Below are positions 11,901 through 20,778 of a stretch of 64,000 nucleotides of DNA, in pieces. This stretch comes from Haematococcus lacustris (taxonomy: Eukaryota; Chlorophyta; Chlorophyceae; Chlamydomonadales; Haematococcaceae): NCBI GenBank assembly GCA_030144725.1, contig JASKMD010000023.1, forward strand, positions 1,001,681 to 1,065,680, given 5' to 3'. Below the pieces are notes generated by a model. That model ran no database searches. It saw nothing but the letters and a program-made list of their open reading frames with translations, and was not told the origin of the DNA. Each line of letters starts with the position of its first letter. Positions within the stretch are counted from its first letter, which is position 1. The position numbers were made by a program, and so were the translations under genes.

Positions 11901-14506
11901 GTGTCCAGAGAGCAGCAGAGGCAGCTGTGCTTTCGTCCCTTCAGCCAGCTGCTGGGCGCAATGCATCAGCTGAACGCAGGAGCAGCTGTGAGGGATGGCT
12001 GGGCCTGACAGGTTGTGGGGCAATTCTGTGGGCAGGCTGTGGGGGGGCTGGGGCAGGGGCTACAAGGGCAGGCAGGGCAGGCTGGGTGGGTGGGGCACTG
12101 ACAGGACAGGCAGGTCGTGTTTGGGCAGGGGAGCCTGAAGCGGTCAGCTAGGTGATGGAGGAGGAGCCAGTGGTGTTTGAGTAAGTGGACGAGGTACAGA
12201 CAGAGAGGTGAAGGAGAGTGAGAAGGAGTGGAGCCGAACGTTGGGTGGGGAGAGGAGGATGCGGAGGTTAGTGATGGAGGAGGAATAGGGTTGTGGAGGA
12301 GGAGGCTGGTGAGGGTGGTGAGGGTGAGGGTGAGGGTGGTGAGACAAGGGAAGAGGGTGGTGGTGGTGGTGGTTGTGGGGTGTGCCCACCAGTGGTGCAG
12401 AACAAGACACGCGCGTGTCCCTGGTGCAAGCCGCCTCCAGGCGGACCTGAAAGCCCACAGCTGCCCCTGCAAGCCCTGGGGCTGGTTCCCCTCGCTCCTG
12501 GGCCACCCTGCAGCAGCAGGAGCAGGAGCAGCAGCAGCAGCAGCAGTGTGGGCGGGAGCAAGAGCAGCAGCAACAGCCACCTTGGGCCCTGCCATATAAC
12601 GCAGCAGTTCAATATGTTGAGTGTCCACAGCCATTCTGTGTCGAGCAAGGCGATACGCCGGCCAGGACGCAGGCAGCTTGCACCATGTGTTCGGGATGGC
12701 TGAGGAATGGCAGCAGACGATGCGCCAGTCATAGCAACAGTCCACGACATTGGCATCTTGCGTGTCATGTTGGGGATAGCAGCAGAGGATGCGCACAGCC
12801 ACTCTGGGTCAAGCGCGGTGTGCAGCAGCCATGACCTGGTCCTCAGTAGTTGACATGGCCACAGCCTACTGCAGCCGGGGCTGCACAGTGGGGGCTTGTC
12901 GGCCACCTATCAACCGGTGTCAAGCTCCCCAGTCTGCCTCAGCTTCAGTGCTCATACGGCAGCTATCAGCCAGGGTGAGGTCGTCCTGGCATAGCCCCAG
13001 AGGCCTGAGCCGCCCCAGCCCTGCGCTGGCTTGCTAGAGCCAGGTCGTCTGCTGGAGTTCTCACCGTTCAGCCACCGATGTGGCAGCGATGCGCCGTGGC
13101 TGAGTGCACACGACGTTGCACGCGCCGCCCTGGCCCTGGCGTGTGGCATGCTCAAGGATGTATTGGGGCACCTGAGTGAAGGAGGGGCCACAGGGAAGGT
13201 GGGGCGGGGAAAGAGGGAGGGATGGAAGGGCAAGGGGCAAGAGAGGGGAGGAGGGGAGGGGGCCAGGGAGGGGAGGAGGGGAGGAGGGGAGGAGGGGAGG
13301 AGGGGAGGGGGCAATGGAGGGGAGGAGGGGGGGGTAAAAGGGAGGGGAGGAGGGGAGGAGGGGAGGAGGGGAGGAGGGGAGGGGAGGGGAGGGGAGGAGG
13401 GGAGGAGGGGAGGAGGGGAGGAGGGGAGGAGGGGAGGAGGGGAGGAGGGGAGGAGGGGAGGAGGGGAGGAGGGGAGGAGGGGAGGAGGGGAGGAGGGGAG
13501 GAGGGGAGGAGGGGAGGAGGGGAGGAGGGGAGGAGGGGAGGAGGGGAGGAGGGGAGGAGGGGAGGAGGGGAGGAGGGGAGGAGGGGAGGAGGGGAGGAGG
13601 GGAGGAGGGGAGGAGGGGAGGAGGGGAGGAGGGGAGGAGGGGAGGAGGGGAGGAGGGGAGGAGGGGAGGAGGGGAGGAGGGGAGGAGGGGAGGAGGGGAG
13701 GAGGGGAGGAGGGGAGGAGGGGAGGAGGGGAGGGGGCAAGGGAGGGATAAAGGATGAGAGGTGAGGTGGAGTACTCACGAGGAGTACTGAGAAGTACGGT
13801 GGGGTCCTACTGATATGGTAGGTGCTGATATGGTAGGGCCTGACAGCTGCAGCTCGGCTGGGAGTGACAGTCACGAGGGCAGGTGGGGCCGTGCTATGAG
13901 CTGGAGGGCTACAGCTTCAGCCCTACCAAGCAAGGCTATGAGTGACAGCTAGTTGAACGGCAGGAGCCACATCACCACACGTGTTGGCAGGCCAATCAGG
14001 CAACGCAGCCAGTCAGTGATAGCAGGGGGGCGGGCAGTAAGTAGGCAGGCAGGCAGGCAGGCAGGCAGGCAGACCAGAGGTGTTTGACAGATTTGAACCC
14101 CCCACCTGTGTGGTCTTGCCGCAGCCTGTGTCCCCGCACACCAGCACCACGTCCCTCTCCTCCAACAATTGCACCAGCTGCTCCTTCACTGCCACAATGG
14201 GCAGCGCCTCGCGCTGGGCTTGCATGCGCTGCCCTCGCGGGCTGGCCTGCCACCTCCGCAGCGACTGCAGCAGCCTGGCAGACGCAGCCGCTGTGGCCGT
14301 GTGGCTGACCGGGACGGAGGGAGTGAAGTCAGGGGCCTGGTCAGGAGCGGCGGCCTCCCAGTAGTCAGCCTGCAGCAGGGTGAGGTGCAGCGGCTGGATG
14401 CTGTGCTTGTGGGCTGGCCATCATCATGTCATGATGTTGCTGCCGCTGCTGCCACCACCGCCACCACTGCTGCTGCTGCTGCCACCACCGCCACCACCAC
14501 TGCTGC

Positions 14507-14551
<45 letters not shown>

Positions 14552-14566
14552 TGCTGCCACCGCCGC

Positions 14567-14618
<52 letters not shown>

Positions 14619-15177
14619 GAACACCAGGTGTCTCCACTCACCCTGCTTTCCTCACGGCCACCATCATCAGAGGGAAGGGTCCAAGCAGCAGAGCTGGTAC
14701 CAGCACGGCTCAGCTTTGCCTCCAGCACTCGTGCCACTAGGGCCTGCACAGCTTCCTGCGCCTGCTGCTGTCCGGCCAGTGCAGCCGCCTTTGTCTCTGC
14801 ATCCCACCTAAGGGGCAGCATGGGTGGGAGCTCCTTGGCACTAGCAGGGGGAGATGGTGGGTGGCAACAGTTGTGGCGAAAGCAGTCTACACCTACAGCA
14901 GCTTATGAGGGGAGTTGCTCTGTAGCATGACTGGGTTGAATCTGGCATCTGGCATATGCTATCATGACACGACTCCATGACCACAAGGATCCAGAGAGAT
15001 TCAGAGAAGTGACCGGGTTACACTAACGGCATGTGTCTTATGTGTTCACACTGCTGGCTGGCAGGAGGCTTAGTATGCTACTTGGTATGCTACTGCCGCA
15101 AGGTACCTACGTGCCGCCCTAGGTTGGTCTGCCCTAGGTTGGTCTGGTTGTGGCAGCACAGCAGCAGCAGCAGCAGC

Positions 15178-15257
<80 letters not shown>

Positions 15258-16343
15258 CAGCAGAAGTAGCAGCGGTCGACCCAGATGTGTTGCTGTTTAT
15301 GGTCATGTTATGGGATGAGTAGTCAGCACAGGCACATCCTGCTGCTTGTGTGTGTGGCAGCAGCAGTGGCTGGTGACAGCATGGCAGGCAGGTGACTGTC
15401 TGCTGCTGGTGCAGGCAGACTGCTGCTCCACTGGCGCTTCACCTGCTCCACAACTCTCTGTAGGTCAGGGCCAGGCAGTGCAGCAGCGGCAGCTCAGCAC
15501 CAAACAGCTCCCACAGGGCGCGAGCAGCCACGGCGTTCTTGGCGTCCTGCCACCATCACAACCGCCAGGGAACACACGTTGAGTCAATGAGCATGGTGCG
15601 TTGCGTGCTGCCGCTGTGCAGATGGTGATGATGGGGATGATGATGGTAATGATGTTCATGGCTGCTGCTGGGCGCAAGGCAGCCTGTTGCCTCGGTACCT
15701 ACCATGCTTGGCTGCACGGAGCTCCTGCTGCGCTGCTGCTGCTCCTGCCACTGCATGTAACCGCCACCCCTGCTGCTGCCACCCACCTCTAGATTTCGCC
15801 ATCCCAGTGCCAGGCTGAAGGTCTTCACTCCCTGCCAGCCCTTCTTGCGGTCTGCCCCTCTAGCCACGCCCATGTCCAGCTCCAGGCTGCAGCAGAACTG
15901 ACCCGCTTCACAGGCCAGGTTCAGGTAGCGGGCCTGGCGCCAGCCCCGCTGCTGGCACTGCTGGCTGAGCAGCGCCACAGGCGTCTTGCCCGCTTGACCA
16001 GGAGGGCCACTAGCCTTGGCCTTGCCTGGCCTTGCGGGTCTGTCGGCCAGCTCTTGACCCCACGGCAGCAGCGGGATGCTGGCCGTGGACTGGCTGGCGG
16101 GCGGGGTGGTGGTGCTGCTGCTGGGTGGTGTGGCGGTGCTGCCGCTGCTGTCATTGTCCCCAAACAGGTCTTCAAGGCAGGGTGCCCACTCGCCCTCCTC
16201 CTCCCGCTGGCAGGCTGGGGTGAAGCCCTTAGGGCCACTGGCACCCACCGCATCCCACAAGCAGACCTGCCACACCCTCCTCCTCCGCCTGCGTTTCATC
16301 ACTAGAGGAGGGTGGGTGCTGGCAACTGGGTGTGCCACTAGTG

Positions 16344-16377
<34 letters not shown>

Positions 16378-18129
16378 CGGCGCCTGGGACATTGCCAGGG
16401 GTGGCTGCCTCAGCACTCGTTGGGCCTGGGGTTGTGGCTGGCACCGGCGTGGTCAGGCCAGTTGCACCTGCACAGCACCACGACCATGACACTGCCTTGA
16501 CACAGTGAAGCTGCATGCAAACCACATTGGCAGCAGCTCTATTTCAGGGCACAGCACCATGGTGAAGTGCGACTGGTGAAGCTGGAACGGGCACTGTGTC
16601 GCTGCTGGTGAAGCTGGAATGGGCACTGTGTCGCTGCTGGTGAAGCTGGAACGGGCACTGTGTCGCCTTATGGCCAGATAGCTGCAGGGTCCACCCAGTC
16701 TCCTCACCTGTAGGTGGTGGTGAGCTTTTGACTGCAGCAGTGCTTGGTGCAGGGCATGGCTGAGAAGGCGCCAGCTGCTCTAGCTCTGCCTCCCTGACGC
16801 CCAGCTGCTCCATCTCCTGGCGAAGGCCACGGATCAGTGCGCCCACCTCCTTCTGCTTGGCTTTGTCACCTGGACGCAGTACAGCCACCACCATGCAGCC
16901 CGCGCGTAGCTGTGCTTCATAACCGTGCAGCCCAATGCAAGGCTGGGCAGGCAGGCTAGGACCTAGCTGGCCCTAAAGTGAGTGAAAAGAGCTTGGGCCA
17001 AACGCCCCGGATGTGGCAATAATATGGTCATTTCTTCACCTTAACCTAAAACAATTCATGTCATGTAGTCTTTGGCCTTGTCTTGCCTGGTAACCACCAC
17101 CGAGCATTGCCGCCGCCTGCCTAAATATATGCAACCACACACGGCCCCAGGCAGCAGGCAGAGCCTCGGAGCCCATAAGCAGGCTAACATTTCACCCTTG
17201 AAAGCACCTCAACTGTGTTCAAGGGTGTGTAAGCTGTCAAGGTGTGTCAAAGCATGGAGGGCAGGTTGGAAGTTCAAGGCGTCAGGGCAGTCAGGGCTGT
17301 GCGGGTCAGGGCAGGGGAGTCAGGGCATTGGGGGCTGTTTGGGCTGCCTGCGCACCTGAAGCCTTGGCACTGGCTGCACGCTGCTTGCACTGCCTCAGCT
17401 CCACAGCCAGCTGCAGCTTGCGTTGCTCTGGGGGCACGCGACTGCGTTGCCTCGCCTGCACACCCACACCCAGCTGCACCCAGCTACACCCAGCTCCTCA
17501 TAAACAGGCCCACCCAGTGCCCATGCAACGTCAGACCCATCACACACAACAGAGCCCCATGCATCAAGCAGGCTGCAAGCACAGCTTAGGCAATGAAGGT
17601 GAAGATGATGATGGTGCGGTGATGGGTTGTGGGGTCTAGCATGCAGAGGTGCAGGTGCAGGAGAGGGGGCAATGCTGCAGGTCCTATAACATGACTACCC
17701 CAGCAGAAAACGGCTATGAATACAGTCAATGAATAGCCATAGTCTGCAGGAACAAACCAGATAGTCAAAATCCATCAATGTCAAGAAACACATCTCTGAA
17801 AACTTCTACATAGAGTGCATGAGGAGTTGATATGAAAGCTAGGCCCGGCTGCCCAGCAGTGCTTAGCTACATGCCATGACTGTAAGGCGTGACATGTCCA
17901 CATGGAACGAGCATTAACCATGGCATGTTCGAGACTGTATTGCTGTGCGTGTTGCACCAACGCCCACAGGCAGCTGACATGAAGTGGTGATGGTGACCAC
18001 ACTAGAAGAGCACTCCCTCATCGATGTGACTGCTCAGGCATGGGCAGCAGCAGTGACGGTGTGCGCAGGCAAGCTGCGGCATCTAGAAGGGGCCAGGCAG
18101 CTCTAAGGCCACGAGCAGCAGGAGCAGCA

Positions 18130-18166
<37 letters not shown>

Positions 18167-20778
18167 TGGCGGCGGCGGTGGCGAGAGCAACAGCAGCTAT
18201 GTCAGGTCAGCGCAGTAGTCCAGTGGTGCTGGTGCTGGTCCCCTAGTGCTGATGCAGGGAGCCGTAGCAGGGGCCTTGCTGGGTCATTGATTCAAGTGCA
18301 TGTGGCGGAGGCCATCACCGGCCTGAGTGCCCATGGCCATGGTAGTAGCAGTAGCAGCAGCAGCGGCGTTGCTGGTCACAGCGTGGTGCTGCCAGGACAA
18401 GAAGCGGAGGCTGCCAGCCCAGCAGCGCCCAGGGTCACCTGCCGGCGGCGCTCCACCTCCCTTGCATCTGCCCACAGCTCCCAGTCATCCATCTCCTGGC
18501 TGCTTGATGACTGCAACAACAGGGCAGGGTAGGGCAGTGCAGGGCAGGGCAGGGCAGCGCAGGGCAGGGCAGGGCAGGGCAGCGCAGGGCGGCGCGTGCT
18601 ACAGCCACTGCTGCAATGTTGCAATGACGCTGGCGCAAGGTGGTGCAGGAACCAGGAGTTCCGTGGACGCTGTTGCGATTGGCATGGGTGCCCTGGAAGG
18701 CCCCGGCTGACCTGCTCCTACTAGCCCTGGTGGTGGCCACAGAGCCCTGAGAGCCCTGGCTCCCCTGTCATGAGCAGGGCGATGGTCATGCTGTGTCGCT
18801 CTGACGCTGGTGCGGGGTATATGCGGGCCCTGTGCAGCCGGCTGGCCCTTGCTGTACTGCTTAGGGCCTGGCCCTGATGAGGTCATGGCCCCGAATCCTG
18901 AGACTCATGAGCTGGGCTGTTCTGAGCTGTTCTGAGCTGGGCTGTTCTGAGCAAGGCGATGGTCATGTTCTGTCGCTTTGACGCTGGCGCTAGGCACTTA
19001 GGGGCCTGGCCCTGTGAAGCCCTGGATGCACTGCTTAGGTCCTGGCCCTAGCGAGGTCACGGCCCCGCGTGTCAGGGACTCCTGAGCTGGGCTGCGGCAG
19101 CAACCAGCAATGCATTTGCCTCCGCTCCTACAAGCTGGGAGGTGCCCTGCAGCTGTGACTCACGCCATGCACAGCCCAACAGTGCTGTTGACTTAGCTTC
19201 CGGGAGGCTGCAGGGTCCTGGATGGCCCTGGCTGACCTGGGCAGGTCCCCTCGCTGGCCATGCCATGTTGCTGACCTGGGCAGGTCCCCTCGCTGGCCAT
19301 GCCATGTTGCTGACCTGGGCAGGTCCCCTCGCTGGCCATGCCATGTTGCTGACCTGGGCAGGTCCCATCGCTGGCCATGCCATGTTGCTGACCGCCTACT
19401 GCCACACAGCCAGCGGCCGCACCTCAGACCCGGACCCCTGCTCCTCAGCAGCCTGCTGCATGTACTGCCTCGTCCAGGCCTTGGCGGCGGCGGCAGCTTG
19501 CTGCTCCTCCTCCTCCTGTGCGGCAGCCAGGGGTGTGGCCAGCGGCTCCTGGCCAGAGGGTGCTGGGGAGGCCCAGGGCGGCTCTGCCTCACTTGGCTCA
19601 GGCTCGGCCGCTGAGCCCACACTGGCCGCACTGCTGGGCGCAGCCGCAAGCGCTCCTGGCGTACCGGAGGCATGCAGGACCTGGACCTGCAGCAAGCAGA
19701 GGGCAGCATGGGGTAGTGTTGAGTGGGTGAGATGAGGTGAGGTAGGGTGGTATGTGAGGGAGGTATGAGAGGTGGTGTGAGGTAGTGTGAGGTGGGTAGG
19801 AATGCAAAGGGTTGGGGATGTGTGCATGGCAAGCTCAGCAACACAGGCAGTGCCTGCTAGCACCCCTCCGCGGGCTCCTACACGGTGTGATGGGAGCTGG
19901 GAGCTCAGGGGTAACCTTGAGAAGGGTGAGTGTGAGAAGGGTGAGTGTAAGAGTGAGAGGGGTGAGGCCTGATGCGTCAGTGTGAGAGGGGTGATGCTGG
20001 GGCCTGGCCGGCTGTCCGCAGGTCCAGGGACATGTGTTATGTTTGGGCATGCACATGCAGCTGGTGCTACACAGAGGTGCGACAGGAACAAGCTGGTGGA
20101 AGCAGGAGGCTGTTGGCTGACCCCATGGCCTACCTCCTCATCTGCAAACGACTTGACTCTGAACCCAGCTGTGAAGAGGCTAGGCAGCTCTGAGTGGTCC
20201 AGGTTCAGGCACAGCCAGTCCAGCGCTGCGCTCTCCTCCACCATGCCCTGGAACCCAGATACCCCGCATGCCCAACTAAAATCATGCACATTCGATCCAT
20301 GCGATGGGCGGCTGCCAAAGTGCCATGGCCAGACTGACCAAGGGAATAGCCAGCAGCGCCTGCTCCACTTGGTGGCTGGTGAAGCCATATTGAGAAAGCG
20401 TCCGGTACACCGCCTCATACTGGAGCCAGGGCAGAGGGTGGGGCCACGCAACTGTGGCTCTAGGTATGGTAAAGCACCGCGGTCTGTGTGATGCTGGTAG
20501 CAGCAGAGGCAAAGTGCGGTCGGTGAGCCAGCAACTCAGGCACGGCTTGCACCTTGCGCAGCTCCTTCTTCTTATCAAAGCCTGCTGGTGGGGGGCTGGA
20601 CTTGGGCGTACAGCTGGCCGGCAAGCCCTGGTGGAGGTAAGCAGGTGTGCGATGCCAGCGACGTCAGTCGGCGGGCATTGACAAACGCCTCGGCTAGACA
20701 GACCTTGAGGACATCCTTGATGTGGGTTTCTAGATCCAGGCTCAGCGACGCCGTGGGCCATCCCGCGGAGCTGCGCAT
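1494..20778 (-). CDS. DHX29/DExH7-type DEAH-box RNA helicase, about 27 exons, C-terminus not seen
   Basis: ATP-dependent RNA helicase of the DEAH/RHA family. DHX29 of mammals helps the 40S ribosome scan structured mRNA leaders, and plants have the related DExH7; a similar role here is inferred. Exons (high to low): 20778-20704, 20627-20553, 20419-20339, 20247-20134, 19686-19423, 18510-18439, 17455-17356, 16869-16708, 16467-15787 (inner junction unresolved), 15546-15443, 14807-14642, 14369-14106, 13171-13065, 12507-12390, 11365-11297, 10389-10343, 9520-9345, 8633-8535, 8298-8196, 7660-7543, 6961-6794, 6048-5979, 5484-5356, 2947-2541 (end tentative), about 2188-2028, 1634-1494. Codon phase agrees at almost every resolved junction. 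The exception is exon 12507-12390, which needs 2 bp fewer (run at 12410-12415). About 1,350 residues are covered; I recall plant DExH7 as roughly 1,450. The ATG at 20778 is the simplest start but is not certain. Confidence 0.88.
3609..4694 (+). pseudogene. Decayed pogo/CENP-B-like transposase inside a helicase intron
   Basis: It lies opposite in strand to the helicase, in the 2.4 kb intron between 5355 and 2948. The frame from about 3785 encodes a psq-type helix-turn-helix (KQHGVPCSTLNEIVK) and then a CENP-B-type DNA-binding domain (PSALSEAEELQLAG ... WLSAFMRRHGLSLR). A frameshift near 4255 leads to LLILDGYASRFS, then a stop at 4380, and a further shift to THFLQPWDQQFSSLK, which match the DDE catalytic domain of pogo/Tigger/JRK elements. 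With at least two frameshifts and a stop it cannot make a full transposase. I did not find clear terminal repeats or target duplication. Confidence 0.75.
5356..8633 (-). CDS. Helicase RecA2 exons (motifs IV, V, VI)
   Basis: Exon 8633-8535 gives YRLAADSPAA. Exon 8298-8196 gives LVQQGWGDGDGL and NPLYSAEAYKDY. Exon 7660-7543 gives LDYDLLEAILDHI and VLVFLPG (motif IV region). Exon 6961-6794 gives LRLHSSVSRQDQQRAFE and GIRKIVLATN. Exon 6048-5979 completes motif V (IAETSITIEDVVHVVDCG). Exon 5484-5356 gives motif VI, QANARQRQGRAGRV. The RNA and ATP contact residues usual for the family (TSITI, QRxGRAGR) are present, so this core looks catalytically intact. Confidence 0.92.
5602..5797. repeat. GGCAGCAG 8-bp tandem repeat in helicase intron
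   Basis: An almost pure 8-bp unit (GGGCAGCA) with few variants, about 24 copies, between exons 6048-5979 and 5484-5356. All six frames are open through it, so long ORFs here are artefacts. Confidence 0.95.
6098..6578. repeat. (CCCCCT)n homopyrimidine tract, about 80 units
   Basis: A hexanucleotide tract of about 480 bp on the plus strand; it reads (AGGGGG)n on the helicase coding strand. It has one 7-C interruption near 6361 and degenerate units after 6500. It lies in the intron upstream of exon 6048-5979, only about 50 bp from the acceptor. The long Pro/Ser, Pro/Leu and Gly-rich frames across it are repeat translations. Confidence 0.97.
7928..8131. repeat. 17-bp minisatellite, 12 copies, in helicase intron
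   Basis: The unit CACATGGTGCATGGCAG is repeated 12 times over 204 bp with variants at the last five bases. It lies between exons 8298-8196 and 7660-7543. No spacer diversity, so it is not a CRISPR array. Confidence 0.95.
9177..9320. repeat. Roughly 64-bp repeat, just over two copies, abutting a helicase exon
   Basis: GCAGAGTGTGTGGAAAGCA recurs at about 64-bp spacing, ending about 25 bp from the donor of exon 9520-9345. Confidence 0.75.
9345..14807 (-). CDS. Helicase RecA1 exons (motifs I, Ia, Ib, II, III)
   Basis: Exon 14807-14642 is a charged linker. Exon 14369-14106 ends in the Walker A motif GDTGCGKTTQ. Exon 13171-13065 carries VCTQPRRIAATSVAER (motif Ia). Exon 12507-12390 carries VGFQVRLE and then LFCTTG, but these two blocks are in different frames (see finding at 12410). 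Exon 11365-11297 ends VTHVIVDE and exon 10389-10343 continues VHERSLQSDFLLALL, so the catalytic motif II (DEVH) is split by an intron. Exon 9520-9345 carries LILMSATLDA (motif III) and GRTFPVQQLFLED. All boundaries are GT..AG with matching phase. Confidence 0.9.
10447..10561. repeat. Interstitial TTAGGG repeat between two copies of a 23-bp direct repeat
   Basis: At 10469-10496 there are four and a half copies of GGTTAG. The block is flanked by two exact 23-bp direct repeats (10447-10469 and 10539-10561, ending TTGTGCTCGCAATG). It lies in the helicase intron upstream of exon 10389-10343. Confidence 0.85.
13250..13735. repeat. (GGAGGGGA)n homopurine tract, about 55 units
   Basis: An 8-bp purine unit tiles about 480 bp in the helicase intron between exons 14369-14106 and 13171-13065, starting about 80 bp upstream of the acceptor at 13172. 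The coding-strand sense is polypyrimidine. Confidence 0.96.
14042..14073. repeat. (GGCA)n microsatellite
   Basis: Eight copies of a tetranucleotide just inside the donor of exon 14369-14106. It is the same motif as the 282-bp tract at 39661. Confidence 0.9.
14441..14620. repeat. Mixed CTG/CCG/CAC trinucleotide tract in helicase intron
   Basis: Blocks of (CTG)n, (CCG)n and (CAC)n lie between exons 14807-14642 and 14369-14106. Similar (CAG)n/(GGC)n blocks are at 15155-15265, and (GCA)n at 18117-18170, also in introns of this gene. Confidence 0.9.
15155..15265. repeat. (CAG)n/(GGC)n trinucleotide tract in helicase intron
   Basis: A CAG run, a GGC run and a second CAG run in the intron between exons 15546-15443 and 14807-14642. 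Confidence 0.9.
15443..20778 (-). CDS. Helicase N-terminal exons: UBA-like region, DWLCLNL block, dsRBD-like region
   Basis: Exon 20419-20339 encodes a UBA-like helix set (YEAVYRTLSQYGF, HQVEQALLAI). Exon 20247-20134 encodes AALDWLCLNL and HSELPSLF, a block typical of DHX29-type proteins. Exon 19686-19423 is Ala/Glu-rich and ends in the KAWTRQYMQQ block. Exon 18510-18439 gives DDWELWADAREVERRR. Exons 17455-17356 and 16869-16708 are charged and probably coiled coil. Exons 16467-15787 and 15546-15443 give an acidic stretch with LEDLFGDND, then CQQRGW and DAKNAVAARALWELFG, which resemble the degenerate dsRNA-binding region before the helicase core. The frame changes somewhere between 16467 and 15787, so one short intron there is unresolved. 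Confidence 0.8.
16560..16675. repeat. 32-bp minisatellite, about 3 copies, in helicase intron
   Basis: GGTGAAGCTGGAAYGGGCAC recurs at 32-bp spacing between exons 16869-16708 and 16467. Confidence 0.85.
19234..19391. repeat. 39-bp minisatellite, 4 copies, in helicase intron
   Basis: Four near-identical 39-bp units (GACCTGGGCAGGTCCCCTCG core) end about 30 bp from the donor of exon 19686-19423. Each unit contains the imperfect palindrome GACCTGGGCAGGTC. Confidence 0.93.

Noticed and set aside
13031..13874. Gly/Glu/Arg-rich and Pro/Ser-rich frames of about 180-240 residues
   Set aside because: Repeat translation of (GGAGGGGA)n within a helicase intron; the real coding here is exon 13171-13065 in another frame.
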